The position numbers and the translations under genes are program-made. The notes beneath the pieces are model-generated. The model saw nothing but the letters and a program-made list of their open reading frames with translations, was not told the origin of the DNA and did not search any database. Positions 1 through 7,700 of a DNA stretch of 64,000 nucleotides are shown one piece after another (position 1 is the first letter of the stretch; every line of letters starts with the position of its first letter). The stretch is from an uncultured Pseudomonadales bacterium. Its GTDB lineage: Bacteria; Pseudomonadota; Gammaproteobacteria; Pseudomonadales; Pseudohongiellaceae. The stretch lies in NCBI GenBank assembly GCA_943789335.1, contig CALSTS010000001.1, positions 434,001 to 498,000 of the forward strand, read 5' to 3'.

Positions 1-472
1 GATAGACTCCTTGCTCATCCTGTGAAAAATTATTGACTTTATGAGCATATAGAAATGCTGAGCCTAATTCTTTTGCCCGGTCTTTTATAATAGGTTCCAG
101 GACCTGCTGCGGCATAAAAAGTCTACGAACCGGCGTGAGATCCTGAATTCCTTGGTTAATGTCAGGTATATAGTTAGCAATTTCTCTGCCGGCAAGAGTT
201 TCGACCGCATTCATGCCACCATTTGGATCATATAAAGCATGTGCAGCCTTAATAACTTTATCCTCAATACCTGCCTGTCTAAGCATTTCTAGTGTACGCA
301 GCTGGAAATAACCAGCCCGAGGATGTATTGCTGTACCCTGATGCTTCTCGATAATCAGACTTTTAATTCCATGCATGGCTAGAAACATTGAAACCGATAA
401 GCCAACAAGACTGCCACCTATAATCAGCACCGGATATTCATTTATGTTTTCATTATTATTAGAAATGCTCAT
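1..472 (-). CDS. FAD-dependent aromatic-type monooxygenase, N-terminal part (cut by window edge)
   Basis: The first 157 codons are visible, starting with an ATG at 472; the 3' end lies outside the window. The N-terminus carries the Rossmann FAD motif GGSLVGLSVSMFLA at about residues 19-32, followed by an acidic strand end (IIEKH) and a PRAGYFQLRTLEMLR stretch typical of the PheA/TfdB-like FAD hydroxylases that act on aromatic or polyketide substrates. The substrate cannot be inferred. The gene starts 11 bp after the stop of the TetR regulator gene and has an AGAGG ribosome site, so the two are probably cotranscribed and the regulator may sense the substrate of this enzyme. Family assignment is firm; the specific reaction is not. 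Confidence 0.8.
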   Translation of the reverse strand, partial: MSISNNNENINEYPVLIIGGSLVGLSVSMFLAMHGIKSLIIEKHQGTAIHPRAGYFQLRTLEMLRQAGIEDKVIKAAHALYDPNGGMNAVETLAGREIANYIPDINQGIQDLTPVRRLFMPQQVLEPIIKDRAKELGSAFLYAHKVNNFSQDEQGVY

Positions 473-483
473 TTCTTAACCTC

Positions 484-1137
484 TTATGATTTAACGATTT
501 GGTATCTATTTAAAAAAGTGCTTACAACTTTTGAGGAATGATTTTCGATTTCTTCTTCGCTTGGTGAAGATTGTGCACCTACTACCTGAGCAACCAATTT
601 TTCCCAAAACAATAACCCTTGGAATTCGTGTGCTGCCCAAATCGGGTCACTAATATCTAGTTCTTTAGTTGCAACCTTTGCAGAGAAATATTGAATTAAA
701 GCAGCCTGGGCTGTTTGCGCCCCAACACGATAATAAGTTGGGCCTATTTCAGGAAATTGCGATAAAGAAGAAATCGTAGCCCTAACTACTGCGACATGCC
801 GATCATTAAGAATTTTTGCCATGGCTAGTTTGGAATACATTAATAAAGCATCCTCAACATCCAGTTCCTGTAAATGAAATGCTTGTAATGCCTGAGAAAG
901 TTCAATAGCTACATCTTCTGTTAGTGCAGCCAGCAAGCCCTGTTTGTTGCCAAAATACTGATAAATGGCTGATTTAGAACAGCACGCTTTTTGACAAATT
1001 GCATCCAAGCTCGTTTCTTCATAGCCAAATTCAACTAATAACTCTGTAGTTACTTGTTTTATAAACTCACGTTTGGCTAGAGCCTTGTTTGATTTCAGGC
1101 TTAGACTACTCAACTTATACTCGTATATAGTACTCAT
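484..1137 (-). CDS. TetR/AcrR-family transcriptional regulator
   Basis: A 217-residue protein with the N-terminal helix-turn-helix of the TetR family at about residues 22-70: the motif TSLDAICQKACCSKSAIYQY followed by FGNKQGLLAAL is the family signature (recognition helix then YxyFxnKeeL). The C-terminal two thirds would be the ligand-binding and dimerisation domain, which is not recognisable further. It precedes the FAD monooxygenase gene on the same strand with an 11 bp gap, so it likely controls that gene and itself. A perfect 16 bp palindrome 65 bp upstream is the obvious operator candidate. The start ATG at 1137 has only a weak ribosome site. Confidence 0.85.
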   Translation of the reverse strand: MSTIYEYKLSSLSLKSNKALAKREFIKQVTTELLVEFGYEETSLDAICQKACCSKSAIYQYFGNKQGLLAALTEDVAIELSQALQAFHLQELDVEDALLMYSKLAMAKILNDRHVAVVRATISSLSQFPEIGPTYYRVGAQTAQAALIQYFSAKVATKELDISDPIWAAHEFQGLLFWEKLVAQVVGAQSSPSEEEIENHSSKVVSTFLNRYQIVKS

Positions 1138-1202
1138 TGGTATTTTTATTTACTTTATATATCAATTAGTTAAAATGTTTATTTTAATATTATGTATTTT
1201 AT

Positions 1203-1218
1203 AGTACTAATTAGTACT
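1203..1218. promoter_or_regulatory. Perfect palindrome, candidate TetR operator
   Basis: AGTACTAATTAGTACT is a perfect 16 bp inverted repeat lying 65 bp upstream of the TetR-family start codon in an AT-rich stretch. Size, symmetry and place fit an autoregulatory operator. Binding is inferred, not shown. Confidence 0.5.
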
Positions 1219-1399
1219 TTTTTTGTCAATATTAAAGTTAGCCTGGCGAGAGTATCAGAACTCATTTTTTTGAAATCTATATTCCAGTAATATTCTTATT
1301 CTCGGGGAGGGCGAAGTTCCCTGCGGATGGAGAAATTATGGCAAGCCATCAAGCGTATAATTTTGCAGTGAATTCTTAGTTTAATATTAGGCATTTCCT

Positions 1400-1462
1400 A
1401 ATGTCTGCATTGGGTCGTAAGCAGACGTTTAGTTTAGTCTCTTTTGGGCCAGAAGCGGACAT
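1400..1462. repeat. Intergenic repeat with inverted GTCTGC/GCAGAC arms, one complete and one degenerate unit
   Basis: The stretch 1400-1429 has arms GTCTGC and GCAGAC around a core TTGGGTCG-like loop. A degenerate unit follows at 1441-1462 (TTTTGGGCC, then AAGCGGACAT). Related copies lie at 2261-2289 and, inverted, at 2656-2675. The surrounding 1219-1506 has no gene that I can support. Confidence 0.5.
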
Positions 1463-1506
1463 ATCAGCATGTATATGTGACTATTAAGTATACTTAATGA
1501 TAATTT

Positions 1507-2118
1507 CTAGCGCAGTTGTTCGTTACTCTGATAAACACCAAAATGAACAAATGGAGCTGTGGCTGGTTGTCTTGGCGAGACATTATCTGGCACAAGATGC
1601 CTAACAGGCGTCAAACTTTTCAGGTAAACCGCGATTGAATAAGCATCATCATTTGTAATATTTGCATAGCTGGGCCAAGGCATTACTGGGATAGTTTGAG
1701 AATTATGATTATCCAATCCACTTTGTACCATAGTCACAATCTGCCCAATACTCCAACTACCAATACCTGTTTCCATATCCGGTGTTAGATTACCTGGATA
1801 CACAATACCCGGATTACGAACAGCCAGGGGGTTTGAATAAGCTATCCCAATATTTGAACCAGCCAAAAGCTGGTTTGGAACAGGAGCACCTACCAAGGCT
1901 CCATTAGTATGGCAACTACCACAACCTAACAACCCCACTAGGTACTGTCCATTGGCGACGATTTCTTCTGGAAAAATCATTGTTGAATCAGGGTCGGGAG
2001 TTTCCAAAATAGCGACCCTATCCAACTGAGTATAATCATCAAGAGGGTTATAGGTATTAGCACAACTGGAAAGAATCAGAGCCATTGAAAAAGTTTGCAA
2101 GATATTTAAATTCTTCAT
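1507..2118 (-). CDS. Lipoprotein class I cytochrome c (single heme)
   Basis: A 203-residue protein with a lipoprotein signal (lipobox LSSC, Cys19), one heme attachment motif CGSCH at residues 66-70 and a likely axial methionine at Met146 within VMPWPSYANITNDDA. The sequence after the methionine (AYSIAVYLKSL) is the usual C-terminal helix of small c-type cytochromes. The large spacing between heme motif and methionine resembles cytochrome subunits of membrane alcohol/aldehyde dehydrogenases, but no dehydrogenase partner is next to it. A GGAG ribosome site precedes the ATG. It is probably an electron carrier anchored on the periplasmic side; the donor is unknown. Confidence 0.8.
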   Translation of the reverse strand: MKNLNILQTFSMALILSSCANTYNPLDDYTQLDRVAILETPDPDSTMIFPEEIVANGQYLVGLLGCGSCHTNGALVGAPVPNQLLAGSNIGIAYSNPLAVRNPGIVYPGNLTPDMETGIGSWSIGQIVTMVQSGLDNHNSQTIPVMPWPSYANITNDDAYSIAVYLKSLTPVRHLVPDNVSPRQPATAPFVHFGVYQSNEQLR

Positions 2119-2260
2119 GGGTATTACTCCAAAAGGAAGTGTAAATAGTATAAAAGCACTTTATAAAGTAAGCCAATCTGGCTTTATTCAGTTACAACCC
2201 ATTAATTTTAATTCATTTACTCTTTTTTGCAGAATTAGTTGAGATTTGTTCAATTGTGAG

Positions 2261-2289
2261 AATGTCTGCTTTGGATAGAAAGCAGACGC
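2261..2289. repeat. Intergenic repeat copy (GTCTGC/GCAGAC arms)
   Basis: AATGTCTGCTTTGGATAG followed by AAAGCAGACGC matches the unit at 1400-1429 with a few changes in the loop. It sits between the cytochrome c gene and the small ORF, 9 bp from the latter's stop. Confidence 0.5.
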
Positions 2290-2297
2290 ACTCAAAA

Positions 2298-2492
2298 TCA
2301 GTTATCTGCGATGGAAAACTGCTGCTCTAAAAACTCCTGAAAAGGTATTCCAAAATTTCCTTTAAAGATTTTCCATGCTTCACGTGTGGCTTGGCGTTTA
2401 CACACAAACCTGATTAGCCAAATCAGCTCTTCCCAATCTGAATCGGGTAATATATTATTTTTGTGCAAATTAAACATATTATGCCAATGCAC
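2298..2492 (-). CDS. Small unknown ORF, possibly a gene remnant
   Basis: A 64-residue reading frame from a GTG start. The sequence looks like protein rather than random translation (many Trp, Phe and amphipathic helices, for example DWEELIWLIRFVCKRQATRE). The frame continues upstream of the GTG for about 11 codons (…IAIFERSTL) before a stop, and there is no clear ribosome site, so it could be the C-terminal end of a longer gene that was lost. It is flanked on both sides by copies of a short intergenic repeat. I do not recognise the family. Confidence 0.3.
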   Translation of the reverse strand: MHWHNMFNLHKNNILPDSDWEELIWLIRFVCKRQATREAWKIFKGNFGIPFQEFLEQQFSIADN

Positions 2493-2655
2493 AAGGGTGC
2501 TTCTTTCAAAAATAGCAATATGATCTTAATAGTAATATATACTGAATATTTTCGGTAACCTGCCTTAATGACGCTAACACCCTAAGGGTAGATGAATCGA
2601 TGATTCTATATTAAGTATTCGTTATAATTTTATTCTATATGACTGAACGTCCTCT

Positions 2656-2675
2656 ATCGACCCAAAACAGACATT
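2656..2675. repeat. Inverted partial copy of the intergenic repeat
   Basis: Read on the minus strand this is AATGTCTGTTTTGGGTCGAT, the left half and core of the units at 1400 and 2261. It lies 22 bp before the fatty acid hydroxylase start codon, so it is within that gene's leader or promoter region. Confidence 0.45.
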
Positions 2676-2697
2676 CAAAATCTAGGCGAATTAATAT

Positions 2698-3549
2698 ATG
2701 CCTTTGGTAGACTTGATTACTCAGCATGAAATGGCTATCCGGCTAAGTTTTTTCTTTGGTATTTTGCTAATCATGGCGCTTTGGGAACTTGTTGCCCCTC
2801 GTCGCCAGTTGAAAGTATCTAAGCTTATGCGCTGGACCAATAATCTGGGACTAGTATTTTTGAACAGTATTGTACTGCGCTTACTTTTCCCTGCAGCGGC
2901 GGTAGGGGTGGCCATCTTTGTAGAGTCTAATAGTTGGGGCTTACTGAATTATTACAGGCCTGCGTTTCCTTGGGCAGTAGTACTGTCAATTATCGTATTG
3001 GATTTCATTATTTATCTGCAACATGTGCTAATGCATGCTGCTCCAAGTCTTTGGCGAGTACATCGCGTTCATCATGCGGACCTAGATTATGATGTCACGA
3101 CCGGAGCGCGCTTTCATCCGATCGAGATTATTGTCTCCATGCTGATCAAGTTTGCCGCCATCCTTGTACTGGGGCCTCCTATAGTGGCGGTGGTAATTTT
3201 CGAGATCATATTGAATGCTCTGGCCATGTTCAATCATGGCAACGTACGTTTGCCACGATCACTGGATCGTGCATTGCGGCTAATAATAGTAACGCCTGAC
3301 ATGCATCGGGTACATCATTCAGTAGAGGATAACGAAGCGAATAGCAATTTTGGTTTCAATCTTTCCATATGGGATCGCTTATTTGGAACGTATATCGCCC
3401 AGCCGCATAAAGGCCATGGAAACATGTCCATCGGTATTCACGGATATCGTAATCCCGAGCAAGTAGATAAGCTACCTGGCATGCTTGCATTACCCTTTGT
3501 CGGAAAGATTACTGGATATGCGATTAACCGTCGTGAGCAGGACAAATAA
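2698..3549 (+). CDS. Sterol desaturase / fatty acid hydroxylase family membrane protein
   Basis: A 283-residue membrane protein with the full set of histidine clusters that hold the di-iron centre of this superfamily: H109xxxH113, HRVHH at 122-126, H140 (ARFHP), H180 (FNH) and HRVHH at 203-207. Hydrophobic segments lie at about 13-30, 50-75, 92-112 and 150-178. The family inserts oxygen or double bonds into lipid chains; the lipid substrate cannot be told from sequence. The gene stands alone, with an AGGCG ribosome site 9 bp before the ATG. Confidence 0.85.
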   Translation: MPLVDLITQHEMAIRLSFFFGILLIMALWELVAPRRQLKVSKLMRWTNNLGLVFLNSIVLRLLFPAAAVGVAIFVESNSWGLLNYYRPAFPWAVVLSIIVLDFIIYLQHVLMHAAPSLWRVHRVHHADLDYDVTTGARFHPIEIIVSMLIKFAAILVLGPPIVAVVIFEIILNALAMFNHGNVRLPRSLDRALRLIIVTPDMHRVHHSVEDNEANSNFGFNLSIWDRLFGTYIAQPHKGHGNMSIGIHGYRNPEQVDKLPGMLALPFVGKITGYAINRREQDK

Positions 3550-3627
3550 GATATGTCGCAGTTTTTTTCTAGTTGGGCATTGCTTACATTTTGGAAACTC
3601 TGCTCTAGTTTTAAAAAAATTAAATAT

Positions 3628-5976
3628 TCAATAAACCCAAGGCCTTGCCTGTTTAATCGCTAACACACCATCGTAGGTAATCTTGAATTCAATCTCCATG
3701 GCAAACTGTTGCCCTGCTTCCACTGCATAAAGCTCACGAAAACCATTATGAATACGGTTCATATAATCCCTTAAATCAGTCTTAAACTCTGAGGTCAGTA
3801 GAATCTCGCCATTGGTTCGATTTGAACTATTAATTAACCGGTCATTCAAAGGCAAAACTGAATTTAAAAGAAGCTCTTCAGGAATAGATTCGTCATTGGG
3901 ATTAGTCACCAAATCTTCTCCAACTTGTACATTAATATAATAAGTCCGCCCCGGATTCACTCCCGTAACTTCGTAAACAATGTCATCACTGACCGCTACT
4001 CCATTGGCAGCTTCGTCATCATAATTTGGGTGCACCAAGATGCCCATCGCAGCAGTAAAATGATCTATCTTATAAAACTCCCTTTCTTCAAAAGCCCGAA
4101 AATTCCAAAGAGAAGCAAAAACCTGTTTGACCGATTTAGCTAGATGGCCTTCATCAGGTCGATGAGTATAAGAATCATAAAGCCCGGCTCCGCTGAAGCC
4201 TGGCAGATCTTCATTGTTCGTACTAGAACGTAAACGGATTGGCATGTTTCCCGGAAACGAATTTTGCAACTCGGCTAAGTCGTCCATCATCCAGGTAGGC
4301 ATGTCACCACCCTCAATGCCATCACGTAAAATTTCGAGCACGCGTTCACGTTCATCCGTATCATCTGCAAAGTTTGGCAAAGCCATCATGCGTTCAATAT
4401 CATTGTAAAAATTATTGTATTTCATGAACTCATCATAGAAATAAAAAGGCACGGCAAAACCATCAGGGAAAGCTTCTGTAGGAAAATCTAAGGTAGCTAG
4501 TGTCGCCACGTTAGCCGCCTTCACTCCGACATTGATTGAATCAGTAAAGGTAACTTCATTTAACGGCCTAATTTGAGTGACACTCAAATCCCGGTCAGGC
4601 AACTGCTGCTCTAGCGGCCGCAAGTCGGCAAAAAAATCTTCAACTTCAACAGAGCTGGCTTCACGAATTTCATAGCCATCGGCAGCAACTCGATAATACA
4701 CATAGCGACCAATCAACTGCTGTATTTCTTCTTGTTCAGTAGCATTACGAATATAAGCATTCGGAATGCTATCTTGCACGGCTCGTAAATTGACATGAGA
4801 TAGCGGGGTTTGCCGAAAGCCTGTAATGATCCCGGCAACATGTGGCATCTCATTCGGTAAGCTTCTATATACAACAACGTCACGTGCACCAGGACGCTGG
4901 TCTAAGTCCATTAGGCGTAAAATGCCAAAACCTTCAGCTTCATTTAGGGGGAGATAAGCAATATCTGAGTATTCATCACCATCTAAAAATACTGATAAAT
5001 TTCCTGCTTCGAACTGCTCACGTTGAGTTTCATAGAGATTTACCGCAGCTGGCATGGGATGATAAGAAAGTTTACCCGCTAGAATCGGTGCATTTTTTAC
5101 TAACTCATCGTGAGCAATTTGCAACAAACTATAAGAATATCTATCAAAAGGTTCAAACTCATAGGTATATAACCCTGCTTCTCCATCAGGTGCGCTTAAT
5201 AATGGCCTATATACCAATACTCCACGCATAACTCTGCCATCGTTTTGTCCCATCCCATCTCTTGAGCTCATGTCGTAACTACGCATGAAACTCGAATGAT
5301 TACGATGCCTGACAGTATCCATAAAATAAGTTTGTGGATTGCCGGTATTGGCACCGGTAATAATAAATTTTACATACTCCAGGCTAATCAGGCCGATATC
5401 AATCGAAACGTCTTCGCCTTGATAGGAAAGGCGCTCAAAAGCTTCACGCTCGGGCAAGCTGGCAAGACCATCACGGGGGTCAATATCTGCAGGGTCAATA
5501 TAATTAGTAGTAGTGGATCCCCCAGACCTGCCACGGCCAAAGCCGCCTCCGCCAAAACGTCCACCGAAGCTAGATTCTGGCATCACCAGTTCCTGGTTGA
5601 TTAATGCTCCGCTGTTGTCTTTGTCTAACGCCAACAATCGCCAGTCGGCCATCGCTATTTCATTGGCGGACAACATCCAATTGCCATCCTGGTCAATTGC
5701 ACCAAGAATGACATCTCTTGTCGCACCCTCTGAAGAATCGATATTGCCAAGCCCTAACTCATTACTATCCAGACTGCCGTTATTATCGACATCATATGCT
5801 TCAAGTATTGCAGGCAAAAGTTTGATTTCATCCCAACTCAGCTGACTATCGCGAACAGTATTTAAGCTATTTATCGCTCTATTTAAAGTAGTTGATGTCT
5901 GAGCCAACAATGCTGTATTCGGCGTCAATATAATCAAGCAGAAAAGTAGTATGTTTATTTTTTTCATAAGTAACAT
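3628..5976 (-). CDS. Exported EF-hand protein with glucan-dikinase-like His and ATP-grasp domains
   Basis: A 782-residue protein. Residues 1-26 are a signal peptide. Three calcium-binding loops follow at 62-73 (DVDNNGSLDSNE), 95-106 (DQDGNWMLSANE) and 118-129 (DKDNSGALINQE), then a Gly/Arg-rich linker at 138-153. Residues 391-399 (PLSHVNLRA, His394) resemble the phosphohistidine domain of alpha-glucan water dikinase, and the C-terminal part holds the PPDK-type ATP-grasp signature RSSTNNEDLPGFSGAG at 583-598 and a terminal KQARPW. The His domain precedes the nucleotide domain, as in plant glucan water dikinase and unlike PEP synthase. Export of an ATP-dependent enzyme is odd, since ATP is scarce outside the cytoplasm. 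Family is clear; substrate, and whether it is catalytic, are unknown. Confidence 0.75.
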   Translation of the reverse strand: MLLMKKINILLFCLIILTPNTALLAQTSTTLNRAINSLNTVRDSQLSWDEIKLLPAILEAYDVDNNGSLDSNELGLGNIDSSEGATRDVILGAIDQDGNWMLSANEIAMADWRLLALDKDNSGALINQELVMPESSFGGRFGGGGFGRGRSGGSTTTNYIDPADIDPRDGLASLPEREAFERLSYQGEDVSIDIGLISLEYVKFIITGANTGNPQTYFMDTVRHRNHSSFMRSYDMSSRDGMGQNDGRVMRGVLVYRPLLSAPDGEAGLYTYEFEPFDRYSYSLLQIAHDELVKNAPILAGKLSYHPMPAAVNLYETQREQFEAGNLSVFLDGDEYSDIAYLPLNEAEGFGILRLMDLDQRPGARDVVVYRSLPNEMPHVAGIITGFRQTPLSHVNLRAVQDSIPNAYIRNATEQEEIQQLIGRYVYYRVAADGYEIREASSVEVEDFFADLRPLEQQLPDRDLSVTQIRPLNEVTFTDSINVGVKAANVATLATLDFPTEAFPDGFAVPFYFYDEFMKYNNFYNDIERMMALPNFADDTDERERVLEILRDGIEGGDMPTWMMDDLAELQNSFPGNMPIRLRSSTNNEDLPGFSGAGLYDSYTHRPDEGHLAKSVKQVFASLWNFRAFEEREFYKIDHFTAAMGILVHPNYDDEAANGVAVSDDIVYEVTGVNPGRTYYINVQVGEDLVTNPNDESIPEELLLNSVLPLNDRLINSSNRTNGEILLTSEFKTDLRDYMNRIHNGFRELYAVEAGQQFAMEIEFKITYDGVLAIKQARPWVY

Positions 5977-6117
5977 TTAATAATAAAGCTTTCTCAACTT
6001 GTCAGTTTTACAGCAGTCTCTAGATCAACATGCTAAAGATTGTATTAATCATACTGTAAAAGAGCAAAATCGGTCATGCTCTGCAAAACAGACAGGCGCT
6101 GCTTAGACTCAGATTTA

Positions 6118-6154
6118 TTGGAGAATTTCCCCGCTTTCCCCTAGAATAGCCGCC
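6118..6154 (+). promoter_or_regulatory. Candidate promoter of argA with GC-rich discriminator
   Basis: A -10 like TAGAAT at 6142-6147 is followed at once by AGCCGCCC; a weak -35 (TTGGAG) lies 18 bp upstream at 6118-6123. The same -10 plus GCCGCCC arrangement occurs before two other genes in this window (25040-25052 and 52973-52985, minus strand). Confidence 0.4.
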
Positions 6155-6189
6155 CTTTTCATCAATTAATGTAAAAATGAGTAAATAAC

Positions 6190-7533
6190 TTGTCCGCAGA
6201 TACTAAGCAATATGTGTCGTGGTTCAGACATTCCTCACCCTATATCAATGCCTATAGGGGGAAGGTCTTTGTCATTCTATTGCCAGGAGAAGCCCTTGCT
6301 CATGACAATTTTCATAACATTGCCCATGACATTACGCTATTAAATAGCCTCGGTGTCAAACTGGTGCTGGTTCATGGGGCGCGTCCACAGATTGATCAAG
6401 CCCTGAAAGCCGCAGGATTAAAAACCAATCTAAAAGATGAACCTACAGGCAAGATCCACAGGCCTTTACGCATTACTGACATCGATAGCCTAAGCCATAT
6501 AAAAAAGGTCGTTGGTCAAATGCGTGTAGACATTGAAGCCATGTTCTCCATGGGGCTGATTAATTCGCCCATGCATGGTGCCGACATTAACATCTGTGGT
6601 GGAAATTTTGTTGTCGCCAAACCCTATGGCATTCAGAATGGTGTTGATTACGCACTTACCGGAGAGATTCGAAAAGTAAATAGTGAAGCCATTCTTGCTC
6701 AATTGGCATCCAACAATATCGTTTTACTTTCTAACCTTGGCTATTCAGCTACAGGAGAAGTTTTTAATCTGGCTTCTGAAGAAGTTGCTGTCGAAACCGC
6801 AATAGCACTAAATGCTGATAAATTACTCATATATAGCAAAGAGTCGGGTATCCTAGATAAGGAAGGAATAGCTTTCAATAAGTTAAGTGCCGAACAAGCA
6901 CAAAAACTTATTGAGGAAAAATCAGGACTTGACGGTACAGATGAAGCATTAAAAAATCTTCAGCTCGGAGTAAAAGCCTGTCTTGCGACGGTCTCCCGCT
7001 CCCAAGTTATTTCTTATGTCGATGATGGCGCTTTATTAACTGAGCTTTTTACCCGTGATGGTGTAGGTACATTAATCACCCAGGAAAACTATGAGCAAAT
7101 TCGAGCTGCTTGTATAGAAGATATAGGTGGCATAATAGATTTGATCCTACCGCTTGAGCAGGAAGGCACTTTAGTCCACCGATCACGAGAAAAGCTGGAA
7201 GGAGAAATACAACATTTCGCGGTCATTGAACGAGAAGGCATGGTCATCGCCTGTGCCGCTTTATTTCCGCACGGCGATGAATCCGCAGAGTTAGCCTGTC
7301 TGGCAACCCATAGCGAGTATCGTAATAATAGTTATGGCAAAGTTATTTTCGAATATATTGAGGAACTCGCAAAAAGTCAGAAGATTACAAAACTGTTTGT
7401 CTTAACCACAAAATCGCCCCATTGGTTTTTGGAAAAAGGTTTTACTGAAGGCTCAGTGGATTCGCTACCGACGGAAAAGAAAAATTTATATAACTATCAG
7501 CGAAATTCAAAAGTGTTAGAGAAAAAACTGTAG
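6190..7533 (+). CDS. argA: N-acetylglutamate synthase (amino-acid N-acetyltransferase)
   Basis: 447 residues, close to the E. coli length (443). The N-terminal amino-acid-kinase-like domain (about 1-290) contains LVLVHGARPQIDQALKAAG, and the C-terminal GNAT domain (about 295-447) carries the acetyl-CoA fold with AVIEREGMVIACAALFPH. It makes N-acetylglutamate from acetyl-CoA and glutamate, the first step of arginine synthesis, and in this family the kinase-like domain binds arginine for feedback control. The only in-frame start is TTG at 6190, without a clear ribosome site. Twelve bases upstream, ATGAGTAAATAACTTG would read through as Met-Ser-Asn-Asn-Leu if one A of 6183-6185 were removed, so the true start may be the ATG at 6178 behind a sequence error. 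Confidence 0.93.
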   Translation: MSADTKQYVSWFRHSSPYINAYRGKVFVILLPGEALAHDNFHNIAHDITLLNSLGVKLVLVHGARPQIDQALKAAGLKTNLKDEPTGKIHRPLRITDIDSLSHIKKVVGQMRVDIEAMFSMGLINSPMHGADINICGGNFVVAKPYGIQNGVDYALTGEIRKVNSEAILAQLASNNIVLLSNLGYSATGEVFNLASEEVAVETAIALNADKLLIYSKESGILDKEGIAFNKLSAEQAQKLIEEKSGLDGTDEALKNLQLGVKACLATVSRSQVISYVDDGALLTELFTRDGVGTLITQENYEQIRAACIEDIGGIIDLILPLEQEGTLVHRSREKLEGEIQHFAVIEREGMVIACAALFPHGDESAELACLATHSEYRNNSYGKVIFEYIEELAKSQKITKLFVLTTKSPHWFLEKGFTEGSVDSLPTEKKNLYNYQRNSKVLEKKL

Positions 7534-7571
7534 AAATAAATTTAGATTTGCTAGATGAGAATTAAGCTAAC

Positions 7572-7679
7572 TTAAAGAAAAAGTGAGATATGGATACAGG
7601 GATGTCCGAGTCAAGGATGGCGAGGCCAAGTACACATGGACGTGTGTTTACGTTCCCCGTACCATATCACTTTCTCTTA
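7572..7679. repeat. Long imperfect hairpin element between argA and ilvD
   Basis: The left arm (AAGAAAAAGTGAGATATGG from 7575, then ATACAGGGATGT) pairs with the right arm (ACGTTCCCCGTACCATATCA and on to CTTTCTCTTA) over about 30 bp with a few bulges. The apex contains a smaller hairpin, ACACATGGACGTGTGT. This resembles a mobile intergenic palindromic repeat more than a terminator, because no T-run follows. Only one copy is seen in the window. An RNA leader role for ilvD cannot be excluded. Confidence 0.5.
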
Positions 7680-7700
7680 GAATCAACTAAGGATTAAGAA

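Noticed and set aside
4842-5845. Several open frames on the plus strand opposite the EF-hand/dikinase-like gene
   Set aside because: They are shadows of the long minus-strand gene and have no ribosome sites or recognisable protein features.
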